Assembly: GCA_044221805.1 (NCBI GenBank)
Contig: JBGAOK010000086.1
Coordinates: forward strand, 1-15,468
Source of the DNA: Meridianimarinicoccus sp044221805
Lineage (GTDB): Bacteria; Pseudomonadota; Alphaproteobacteria; Rhodobacterales; Rhodobacteraceae
DNA: 15,468 nt
Direction of reading: 5' to 3'
Part shown: positions 7,019 to 13,395 of the stretch, one piece after another
Layout: the number at the start of each line of letters is the position of its first letter
Position numbering within the stretch: position 1 is the stretch's first letter
Notes under the pieces: model-generated
Databases searched by the model: none
What the model was told of the DNA's origin: nothing
The model's input: the letters and a program-made list of their open reading frames with translations, nothing else
Made by a program: the position numbers and the translations under genes

Positions 7019-8272
7019 ATGACCTACCACCCGAAATCCGAGTTCCTCCATGTCATGCGGGAACGCGGCTACATGGCCGACTGCACCGACCTTCAGGGTC
7101 TGGATGCGGCGCTGATGGCGGGAACGGTGCCAGCCTATATCGGCTATGATGCGACGGCGGCCTCGCTGCATGTGGGGCACCTGCTGAACATCATGATGCT
7201 GCGCTGGCTCCAGAAAACCGGTCACAAGCCGATCACGCTGATGGGCGGCGGCACCACCAAGGTGGGCGATCCGTCCTTCCGCTCCGAGGAGCGGCCGCTG
7301 CTGACGCCCGAACAGATCGACGGCAACATCGACGGGATGCAGCAGGTCTTCGCGCGCTATCTGGACTATGGCCTCGGCGGGTCGGACGCGCTGATGCTGA
7401 ACAACGCCGAATGGCTGGACAGCCTGAACTATCTCGATTTCCTGCGCGACATCGGCCGGCATTTCAGCGTCAACCGGATGCTGTCGTTCGAGAGCGTGAA
7501 GTCGCGGCTGGACCGCGAGCAGTCGCTGTCGTTCCTTGAATTCAACTACATGATCCTGCAGGCCTATGATTTCCTTGAACTGTACCGGCGCTATGGCTGC
7601 CTGCTGCAGATGGGCGGGTCGGACCAATGGGGCAACATCGTCAACGGGATCGACCTGACCCGCCGGGTTCTGGACCGCGGGATCTTCGGCCTGACCTCGC
7701 CGCTGCTGACCACGTCGGACGGGCGCAAGATGGGCAAGTCGGCCGGCGGGGCGGTCTGGCTGAACGGCGAGATGCTGTCGCCCTATGCGTTCTGGCAGTT
7801 CTGGCGCAACACCACCGATGCGGATGTGGGGCGGTTCCTGAAGCTTTATACCGAGCTTCCCGTGGCGGAGTGCGACCGGATGGGCGCGCTGCAGGGGCCC
7901 GAGATCAACGAGGCCAAGATCCGGCTGGCCAACGAGGTCACCGGGCTGCTGCACGGGGCCGAGGCGGCGGCGGCGGCCGAAGCCACCGCGCGCGAGGTGT
8001 TCGAACGGGGCGGCGTGGGCGACGACCTGCCAACCCTGATCCTGACCGCCGACGAGGTTGGCGACGGCATCTCGGTGGTGCAGCTGATCGTGCGGACCGG
8101 CCTTGCCAAGACCGGGAAGGAGGCCAAGCGCCTGATCGCCGACAACGGCGCCCGGATCGACGACGCACCGCTGACCGATGCCGGTCTGGTGCTGGACCGG
8201 ACCGCCCTGGCAGAACCGGTTAAGCTGAGCGCCGGTCGCAAGCGCCACGCGCTGGTGACGCTGGCGCCCTGA
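7019..8272 (+). CDS. tyrS: Tyrosyl-tRNA synthetase
   Basis: TyrS charges tRNA-Tyr with tyrosine in the cytoplasm. The 417-residue product is a class I synthetase of TyrRS type. The HIGH motif appears as HVGH (51-54) after YIGYDATAASL, and the signature loop as KMGKS (237-241). The tyrosine-site region includes QMGGSDQWGN (197-206). The C-terminal 70 residues read as an S4 RNA-binding domain (VQLIVRTGLAKTGKEAKRLI). Length is normal for the family. An in-frame ATG at 7004 would add MDQPP; neither start has a clear ribosome binding site, and I prefer 7019 because MTYHPKS is the usual N-terminus as I know it from relatives. The gene starts 52 bp from divergent anmK and ends in a hairpin shared with the convergent small gene. 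Confidence 0.95.
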   Translation: MTYHPKSEFLHVMRERGYMADCTDLQGLDAALMAGTVPAYIGYDATAASLHVGHLLNIMMLRWLQKTGHKPITLMGGGTTKVGDPSFRSEERPLLTPEQIDGNIDGMQQVFARYLDYGLGGSDALMLNNAEWLDSLNYLDFLRDIGRHFSVNRMLSFESVKSRLDREQSLSFLEFNYMILQAYDFLELYRRYGCLLQMGGSDQWGNIVNGIDLTRRVLDRGIFGLTSPLLTTSDGRKMGKSAGGAVWLNGEMLSPYAFWQFWRNTTDADVGRFLKLYTELPVAECDRMGALQGPEINEAKIRLANEVTGLLHGAEAAAAAEATAREVFERGGVGDDLPTLILTADEVGDGISVVQLIVRTGLAKTGKEAKRLIADNGARIDDAPLTDAGLVLDRTALAEPVKLSAGRKRHALVTLAP

Positions 8273-8293
8273 GCCTCAGGGCCAGAGCCAGCG
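8259..8293. terminator. Long hairpin spanning the stop codons of convergent tyrS and a small gene
   Basis: GCCCTGA (8266-8272) pairs with TCAGGGC (8276-8282) around a 3-nt loop. CGCTGGC (8259-8265) then pairs with GCCAGCG (8287-8293) across a 4-nt bulge, 14 bp in total. The tyrS stop (8270-8272) and the small gene's stop (8276-8278, minus strand) are in opposite arms. No U-tract follows on either strand, so it may stabilise 3' ends as much as end transcription. Confidence 0.55.
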
Positions 8294-8428
8294 CCACAGG
8301 GCTTCGGCCAGGACCAGGATCCCGGCTGCGGGCAGAGAGGCAGCCAGCGCGACCCAGGTCGCCCCGGCGCGGGTCGGTCGCGGCCTTGGCGCCGCGACAC
8401 CGAGGATCGGGTTTGTGTGCAGTGTCAT
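8276..8428 (-). CDS. Small single-pass membrane protein, 50 residues, function unknown
   Basis: The reading frame from the ATG at 8428 to the TGA at 8276-8278 encodes 50 residues. The first 22 are polar and proline/arginine-rich (PRPRPTRAG), and about 24-43 form a hydrophobic segment (WVALAASLPAAGILVLAEAL). The protein ends in an aromatic-basic tail, WRWLWP. The pattern suggests one membrane helix with the basic N-terminus inside. It fills the gap between tyrS and the acyltransferase almost exactly, ending 3 bp from the tyrS stop and starting 45 bp from the divergent acyltransferase start. I do not recognise a named family. The high GC content makes open frames common, so support is moderate. 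Confidence 0.55.
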   Translation of the reverse strand: MTLHTNPILGVAAPRPRPTRAGATWVALAASLPAAGILVLAEALWRWLWP

Positions 8429-8473
8429 GGCGCCGTTAAAGCCGAATTAGGTTCTCGCAGGGTTAAACGGGGC

Positions 8474-9469
8474 ATGGCAATGCACTGGACCCCGGCCCCG
8501 CTGTCCCCATCCGACCGATCCCTGCCGATGCAGCAGCATCCGGCCTATGGCGCCACCTGTCAGGCGCTGGGGGTGGAGGCCCTGACCCTGGCGCTGGAGG
8601 ATCGCGGGATGGCGCTGGCCAGCGCCCAGGTGCTGGTGCGGCGCTGGCCGCTGGTCGGCCGTTTCGCGCTTCTGTCCCGGGGGCCGGTCTGGGATTATCG
8701 CCTCGACCCGGCGGTCAGGCGGGCCGCTCTGAAGGATCTGGTCGCGCGTCTGTCCGCGCGTTTCACCGGTGTGATGGTCACGCCCGAGCGGAACTTCGGC
8801 ACCGATCCACTGGCAGGGGCGGGTCTTCTGGAGATGGTGACGCCCCATCATCTGGCCGAGATCGACCTGACGCCGACCGAAGCGGAGCGCCGGGCCGCGC
8901 TGGACCCGAAATGGCGCAACCGGCTGGGCCGGGCCGAACGGCTCGGCCTTGATACGCGGGTGGAACTTTTGCCGCCGACAGGGGATCACTGGCTGTTGCG
9001 GGCCGAAGCCGAGCAGGCGCAGGATCGCCGCTATGCCCGCCTGCCGCCCCGCTTTGCGACATCTTGGGCCGCGGCAAACCCGGGCAGCGCGGTGGTCTTT
9101 GCCCTTTACCGCTTCGGCCTGCCGGCAGCCGGGATCCTGGTCCTGCTCCACGCCCCGACGGCCAGCTATCAGACCGGCTGGACCGGGCCGGCGGGACGCG
9201 CGGTATCGGCCCACAACCTTCTGATCTGGCAGGCCGGGTGCTGGTTGGCGGAACGCGGCTATCGCAGCCTTGACCTGGGCAACCTCGACACCGAAACCAC
9301 GCCGGGGCTTGCCCGCTTCAAGCTGGCAGCGGGCGGGCGACCGGTGATGCTGGGCAGCACGTGGATGCAGGCACCGGGAACGGCGCTGGTCGCCCGGGTG
9401 GCGGCGGCGCTGCCGTCCCGAAGAACGGAAAAGGGCCCGGCTCCCTCCCGGAACCGGGCCCTGTCCTGA
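8474..9469 (+). CDS. FemAB/BioF2-like GNAT-fold acyltransferase, substrate unknown
   Basis: This 331-residue protein has no signal peptide or membrane segment. It reads as the tandem-GNAT FemAB-like fold. Residues about 20-130 form the first lobe, and about 130-295 a BioF2-like acetyltransferase domain (Acetyltransf_6 type), with the pattern WRNRLGRAERLGL (147-159) and, near the end, HNLLIWQAGCWLAERGYRSL followed by LDLGNLDTETTPGLARFKLAAGG. Members add aminoacyl or acyl groups to amino sugars, peptides or lipids; nothing here fixes the substrate. I chose the ATG at 8474; GTTAAACGGGG upstream is a weak ribosome site, and 8480 is also possible. The last 12 codons (from about 9432) overlap a GC-rich hairpin that looks like the terminator of the opposite-strand cyclophilin genes. 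Confidence 0.75.
   Translation: MAMHWTPAPLSPSDRSLPMQQHPAYGATCQALGVEALTLALEDRGMALASAQVLVRRWPLVGRFALLSRGPVWDYRLDPAVRRAALKDLVARLSARFTGVMVTPERNFGTDPLAGAGLLEMVTPHHLAEIDLTPTEAERRAALDPKWRNRLGRAERLGLDTRVELLPPTGDHWLLRAEAEQAQDRRYARLPPRFATSWAAANPGSAVVFALYRFGLPAAGILVLLHAPTASYQTGWTGPAGRAVSAHNLLIWQAGCWLAERGYRSLDLGNLDTETTPGLARFKLAAGGRPVMLGSTWMQAPGTALVARVAAALPSRRTEKGPAPSRNRALS
9426..9462 (-). terminator. Rho-independent terminator of the cyclophilin pair, inside the acyltransferase 3' end
   Basis: AGGGCCCGG (9432-9440) pairs with CCGGGCCCT (9454-9462) around a 13-nt loop. Read on the minus strand, the stem is followed directly by TTTCCGTTCTT, a reasonable U-rich tract, 21 nt after the cyclophilin stop. On the plus strand no U-tract follows, so the signal belongs to the minus strand even though it lies in plus-strand coding sequence. 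Confidence 0.7.
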
Positions 9470-9482
9470 CGACGGGGCAACA

Positions 9483-10040
9483 TCACTCGACGACGGTAAC
9501 CTTCACCATCCGGTCAGGTTCGCCCGTGACCGATCCGTTCGGCCCCGTCCCGCGCTTGATCTTGTCGACCACGTCCATGCCGTCGGTCACCCGGCCGACC
9601 ACGGTGTATTGGCCGTTCAGGAAATCGCCCGGGGCGAACATGATGAAGAACTGGCTGTTGGCGCTGTTCGGATCCTGCGACCGCGCCATCCCGACCACGC
9701 CGCGATCGAAGGGGATGTCCGAGAACTCGGCCGGCAGATCCGGCAGCTTCGACCCGCCGCGGCCCGCCATCCGCATGTCGAAACCTTCGCCCGTCCGGCC
9801 GAATTCCACATCGCCGGTCTGGGCCATGAAGCCGTCGATCACCCGGTGGAACACCACCCCGTCATAGGCGCCTTCCTTTGCCAGGGCCGTCATTTGGGCC
9901 ACATGCTTCGGCGCCACGTCGTCCAGAAGCTCGATGGTGATGGTCCCGTCGGCCTCGCCCGCGACCTCGATCCGAAGGTCGGTCGCCAGCGCCGGCGCCG
10001 CCGCAACCATGGCCAGCGAAAGCGCGAGGGCCTTATGCAT
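9483..10040 (-). CDS. Periplasmic cyclophilin-type peptidyl-prolyl cis-trans isomerase
   Basis: This 185-residue cyclophilin would catalyse proline isomerisation during protein folding in the periplasm. A signal peptide covers residues 1-19 (HKALALSLAMVAAAPALA, cleavage after ALA). The cyclophilin core follows with VVFHRVIDGFMAQTGD, whose Arg66 matches the catalytic arginine, and NSANSQFFIMFA, plus LNGQYTVVGRV near the C-terminus. Length is normal for the bacterial PpiA/PpiB group. The start ATG overlaps the end of the upstream cyclophilin gene by 8 nt (ATGCATAA), indicating translational coupling. The two proteins are close paralogues, most simply explained by tandem duplication followed by gain or loss of the export signal. 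Confidence 0.93.
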   Translation of the reverse strand: MHKALALSLAMVAAAPALATDLRIEVAGEADGTITIELLDDVAPKHVAQMTALAKEGAYDGVVFHRVIDGFMAQTGDVEFGRTGEGFDMRMAGRGGSKLPDLPAEFSDIPFDRGVVGMARSQDPNSANSQFFIMFAPGDFLNGQYTVVGRVTDGMDVVDKIKRGTGPNGSVTGEPDRMVKVTVVE

Positions 10041-10539
10041 CGGCCGCGACCTTCACGCTCAGCATCCGGTCCGGCTCGCGCGGGGGTTCGCCGCGGGTGA
10101 TGGCGTCGACGAATTCCATCCCCGAGATGACCCGGCCATAGACGGTGTACTGGCCGTTCAGGAAGTGGTTGTCGGCGAAGTTGATGAAGAACTGCGAGTT
10201 GGCCGAATTGGGGTTGGCCGAGCGCGCGGCGCCCAGGGTACCCCGGTCATGGGGCAGCTTCGAAAACTCGGCCGGCAGATCCGGCAGGTCCGACCCGCCG
10301 GTGCCGGCACGGCGCAGGTTGAACCCGTCTTCCATGTCGCCGTGCTCCACATCGCCGGTCTGGGCCATGAAACCCTCGATCACCCGGTGGAAGACGACAT
10401 TGTCATAGGCACCGGCGCGCGCGAGATCCTTCATGCGCTGGCTGTGCTTGGGGGCCACGTCAGGCAGGAGCTCGATGACGACAACGCCATCCTTCAGCTC
10501 CATGACGATGGTGTTTTCGGGGTCCCTGATCTCGACCAT
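10033..10539 (-). CDS. Cytoplasmic cyclophilin-type peptidyl-prolyl cis-trans isomerase
   Basis: This 168-residue protein is the cytoplasmic member of the tandem pair, with no signal peptide. The core is intact: VVFHRVIEGFMAQTGD (catalytic Arg52), NSANSQFFINFADN and LNGQYTVYGRV. It resembles PpiB-type enzymes. I chose the ATG at 10539 because AGAGGA lies about 9 nt upstream and the product starts as cyclophilins of this group do (MVEIRDPENTIVMEL); the frame stays open to 10737, but the extension is arginine/proline-rich translation of upstream non-coding DNA. It is first in a two-gene unit and divergent from pgk, with 209 bp between starts in which I found no convincing promoter. Confidence 0.93.
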   Translation of the reverse strand: MVEIRDPENTIVMELKDGVVVIELLPDVAPKHSQRMKDLARAGAYDNVVFHRVIEGFMAQTGDVEHGDMEDGFNLRRAGTGGSDLPDLPAEFSKLPHDRGTLGAARSANPNSANSQFFINFADNHFLNGQYTVYGRVISGMEFVDAITRGEPPREPDRMLSVKVAADA

Positions 10540-10748
10540 GGGCGCGTCCTCTGTCCTGCGTGGGCAATCGGGGCGGACCCTAGGCCACAACAGGCCCCAA
10601 GGTCCAGTCCCCGCCCGGCTTGCCCTTCCGACCGACGCCTTCCGGCGGGACGTAATGCCGCAAAGATGCTGTGCCGACTCTCGGCGCAATTGACCCCGCC
10701 ACCCAATCCGGTGGAAACACCAGACGGACGATAACAAGGGGGATCCGC

Positions 10749-11948
10749 ATGGCCTGGAAGACGCTTGACGACATGGATCTTGCGGGAAAGGTCGTCCTGA
10801 CCCGTGTTGATATCAACGTGCCCGTCGCCGGCGGCCGTGTGACCGATGGGACCCGGATCGAACGGATCAAGCCGACGATCGACTCGATTCTCGCCAAGGG
10901 CGGGAAGCCGGTGCTGCTGGCGCATTTCGGTCGACCCAAGGGCAAACCGGTCGCAGACATGTCGCTCGACGTGGTTCGTCCCGCGCTTGAAGAGATTCTG
11001 GGCGTACCGGTGAGCTTCGCGTCCGACTGCATTGGCGCCCCTGCCAAGGAAGCCGTCGCCGGATTGGCACCTGGGACTGTGCTGCTGCTCGAGAACACCC
11101 GGTTTCATGCCGAGGAGGAAGCGAACGATCCCCGCTTCAGCGCGTCCCTTGCCGCACTTGGCGACATCTACTGCAACGACGCCTTTTCCGCCGCACACCG
11201 CGCCCATGCCTCGACCGAAGGCATGGCGCATCTTCTGCCCTCCTGCGCCGGCCGCTCCATGCAGGCCGAGCTTCAGGCGCTGGAAGCCGCGCTCGGCAAG
11301 CCCGCGCGTCCGGTCACGGCCGTGGTCGGTGGCGCGAAAGTCTCGACCAAGCTCGACCTACTGGGCAACCTTGTGGGCAAGGTGGACAAGCTGGTGATCG
11401 GCGGCGGGATGGCGAATACCTTCCTCGTCGCGCAGGGCAAGCCAATCGGGAAGTCCCTGGCCGAGCCGGACATGGCCGACACCGCGCGCGAAATCATGGC
11501 AAAGGCCAAGGCCGCGGGCTGCGCGATCGTTCTGCCCGTCGACGTTGTCGTCGCGCGGGAGTTCAAGGCCGGCGCCGACAACGAGACCGTGCCGGCGGAT
11601 GCTTGCCCGGCGGACGCGATGATCCTGGATGCCGGGCCACAGTCCGTCGCTGCCGTCGCCGATGTCTTTGCAACGTCGGCGACCCTGATCTGGAATGGGC
11701 CGCTGGGCGCCTTCGAGATTCCGCCGTTCGATACGGCTACCAACGCTGCGGCGAAGCAGGCCGCGGAACTCACGCGCGCCGGAAAGCTGATCAGCGTGGC
11801 AGGCGGCGGCGATACAGTCGCAGCCCTGAACGTGTCGGGCGCTGCCGAAGACTTCACCTATATCTCCACCGCCGGCGGTGCCTTCCTGGAATGGATGGAA
11901 GGCAAGGTCCTGCCGGGCGTCGCGGCACTGGAAGCCGCCAAGTCGTAA
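10749..11948 (+). CDS. pgk: Phosphoglycerate kinase
   Basis: Pgk interconverts 1,3-bisphosphoglycerate plus ADP and 3-phosphoglycerate plus ATP in glycolysis, gluconeogenesis and, where present, the Calvin cycle. The 399-residue product carries all family motifs: RVDINVP (19-25), HFGRPKG (59-65), ENTRFH (115-120), GGAKVSTK (194-201), NGPLGAFE (316-323) and the nucleotide-binding GGGDT (352-356). Length is normal. The ATG at 10749 follows AAGGGGGA at good spacing; the frame is open to 10671 but without a better start. It is followed after 86 bp by a class I aldolase gene on the same strand, suggesting a shared transcript. A TTGACC at 10690 could be a -35, but no good -10 is paired with it. Confidence 0.97.
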   Translation: MAWKTLDDMDLAGKVVLTRVDINVPVAGGRVTDGTRIERIKPTIDSILAKGGKPVLLAHFGRPKGKPVADMSLDVVRPALEEILGVPVSFASDCIGAPAKEAVAGLAPGTVLLLENTRFHAEEEANDPRFSASLAALGDIYCNDAFSAAHRAHASTEGMAHLLPSCAGRSMQAELQALEAALGKPARPVTAVVGGAKVSTKLDLLGNLVGKVDKLVIGGGMANTFLVAQGKPIGKSLAEPDMADTAREIMAKAKAAGCAIVLPVDVVVAREFKAGADNETVPADACPADAMILDAGPQSVAAVADVFATSATLIWNGPLGAFEIPPFDTATNAAAKQAAELTRAGKLISVAGGGDTVAALNVSGAAEDFTYISTAGGAFLEWMEGKVLPGVAALEAAKS

Positions 11949-11957
11949 CGGACAACA

Positions 11958-11997
11958 GCCACGCCACGATGGCCCGGCGGGCCTGCCGTGACGTGGC
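11958..11997 (+). promoter_or_regulatory. Intercistronic stem-loop between pgk and the aldolase gene
   Basis: Three nested arms pair: GCCACG (11958-11963) with CGTGGC (11992-11997), CACG (11965-11968) with CGTG (11987-11990), and GGCCC (11971-11975) with GGGCC (11979-11983), 15 bp in all. No U-tract follows, so it looks more like an mRNA processing or stability element than a terminator. Confidence 0.5.
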
Positions 11998-12034
11998 ACC
12001 CGAAATGAACGTCGCCAGGAAAAAGGGTGCAATG

Positions 12035-12964
12035 ATGACTATTACCAGTGCGGTACGGAAGATCCTCGACAACTACGAGGGTGAAAACCCGGGGGTGAAG
12101 AGCAAGCTTTACAGCATGCTCATGCACGGCAAGCTTGGCGGCACCGGGAAGATGATCATCCTGCCGGTCGATCAGGGCTTCGAGCACGGCCCGGCGCGGA
12201 GTTTCGCCCCGAACCCGGCTGGCTATGATCCCCACTATCATTACCAGCTCGCGATCGACGCCGGTCTGAATGCCTATGCGGCGCCCCTCGGCCCGCTCGA
12301 AGCTGGCGCGGACACTTTTGCAGGCCAGATCCCCACGATCCTTAAAGTCAACTCTGCCAACTCCCTGATGTCGAGCACGGCCGCGAAGAACCAGGCCATC
12401 ACCGCCTCGGTCGATGACGCGCTGCGCCTCGGCTGCGCCGCGATCGGCTTCACGATCTATCCCGGCTCGGACATGGCGTTCGACATGATGGAGGAGATCG
12501 TCGAGATGCGGCGCGAGGCGGCTGCTTGCGGGATCGCCACGGTGATCTGGTCCTACCCGCGGGGCGAGGGCGTCACCAAGGACGGCGAAACCGCAGTGGA
12601 TGTTGGCGCCTATGCGGCTCACATGGCGGCTCTGCTGGGCGCCCACATCATCAAGATCAAGCTGTCGACCGACCATCTGATGCAGCTCGAGGCCAAGAAG
12701 GTCTACGAAGACAAGGGCATCGACATCGCCACCCAGGCGGCGCGCGTCAAGCACTGCGTGGATGCGTGCTTCAACGGAAGGCGGATCGTCGTGTTCTCGG
12801 GTGGGGCCGCAAAGGGGACCGACGCTGTCTATGACGATGCGCGTGCGATCCGCGACGGCGGCGGGAACGGCTCGATCATCGGACGGAACAGCTTCCAGCG
12901 CTCGCGCGAAGACGCGCTTGCCATGCTGGGCAAGCTGATCGACATCTACACTGGCAAGGAATAA
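12035..12964 (+). CDS. Class I fructose-bisphosphate aldolase, DhnA/FbaB type
   Basis: The enzyme cleaves or forms fructose 1,6-bisphosphate from glyceraldehyde-3-phosphate and dihydroxyacetone phosphate through a Schiff base, without metal. The 309-residue product belongs to the archaeal-type (DhnA/FbaB, COG1830) class I aldolases. Visible features are ILPVDQGFEHGP (Asp46), TILKVNSANSL, WSYPRGEGV (172-180), the strand AHIIKIKLSTD carrying the probable Schiff-base lysine (Lys207 or Lys209), VVFSGG (252-257) and GRNSFQRS (283-290). Adjacent ATGs at 12032 and 12035 are both possible; I prefer 12035 because AAGGG is 7 nt upstream. It follows pgk on the same strand and ends 25 nt before a clear terminator. 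No class II aldolase is in the window. The substrate could in principle be a related sugar, but context favours glycolysis. Confidence 0.92.
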   Translation: MTITSAVRKILDNYEGENPGVKSKLYSMLMHGKLGGTGKMIILPVDQGFEHGPARSFAPNPAGYDPHYHYQLAIDAGLNAYAAPLGPLEAGADTFAGQIPTILKVNSANSLMSSTAAKNQAITASVDDALRLGCAAIGFTIYPGSDMAFDMMEEIVEMRREAAACGIATVIWSYPRGEGVTKDGETAVDVGAYAAHMAALLGAHIIKIKLSTDHLMQLEAKKVYEDKGIDIATQAARVKHCVDACFNGRRIVVFSGGAAKGTDAVYDDARAIRDGGGNGSIIGRNSFQRSREDALAMLGKLIDIYTGKE

Positions 12965-12989
12965 CCGTACAGACTTGGGTCAGGAAAAT

Positions 12990-13015
12990 GCCCGGCCGCA
13001 AGGCCGGGCTTCTCT
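12990..13015 (+). terminator. Intrinsic terminator of the pgk-aldolase unit
   Basis: GCCCGGCC (12990-12997) and GGCCGGGC (13002-13009) form a perfect 8-bp stem with the stable GCAA tetraloop, followed by TTCTCT. It begins 25 nt after the aldolase stop, so the FtsB-like gene downstream probably uses its own promoter or read-through. Confidence 0.85.
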
Positions 13016-13075
13016 GGCCAAGTCTCCCGTGCAATACTCAAGACAATGCCCGTGAGCGGCGCAACGAGGCACGGT

Positions 13076-13369
13076 ATGGAAAAGAACGGCGGATACGGCT
13101 TCCTGATCTACCTTGGCGTTGCCATTACCATGGCCGCCTATTTTGCCTTCGCGGCAGTGCAAGGTGACCTTGGCGTACTAAAGCGAATGCAATTCTCATC
13201 CGAGTTGAGAGACCTCGCCGCTCAACGCGACGAGTTGAAGCGAAAGGTTGCCGAAATGGACAACAAGACGCTCCGTCTATCGGACCACTATCTGGACCTC
13301 GACCTGCTGGACGAGCGCGTCCGAGATGTACTGGGCATGATGCGCGTCGACGACGTCGCTATTCAGTGA
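13076..13369 (+). CDS. FtsB/DivIC-family septum formation initiator
   Basis: This 97-residue protein has the FtsB layout: a short cytoplasmic N-terminus, one membrane helix at about 9-28 (FLIYLGVAITMAAYFAFAAV) and a periplasmic coiled coil at about 38-70 (ELRDLAAQRDELKRKVAEMDNK). A C-terminal segment rich in acidic and leucine residues follows (YLDLDLLDERVRDVLGMM). FtsB bridges FtsL and FtsQ in the division complex of the inner membrane. I chose the ATG at 13076 because GAGG is 6 nt upstream in GAGGCACGGT; an upstream start at 13046 lacks this. In relatives I remember, this gene precedes pdhA; here it is followed by convergent cysE, 26 bp away. The family call is good; orthology to E. coli FtsB is inferred. 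Confidence 0.87.
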   Translation: MEKNGGYGFLIYLGVAITMAAYFAFAAVQGDLGVLKRMQFSSELRDLAAQRDELKRKVAEMDNKTLRLSDHYLDLDLLDERVRDVLGMMRVDDVAIQ

Positions 13370-13395
13370 CGTGACCCGGGAAGCGCTGCGTCAGG

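Noticed and set aside
5758..7149. Plus-strand open frame of 463 codons opposite anmK and into tyrS
   Set aside because: It is an antisense shadow; the minus strand carries all AnmK motifs.
6818..8248. Minus-strand open frame of 476 codons opposite tyrS
   Set aside because: It is a shadow of tyrS, which has intact HVGH, KMGKS and S4 features.
10690..10718. TTGACC upstream of pgk as a -35 element
   Set aside because: At a 16-18 bp spacing the downstream hexamers (around GGAAAC) are not a credible -10, so I do not call a promoter.
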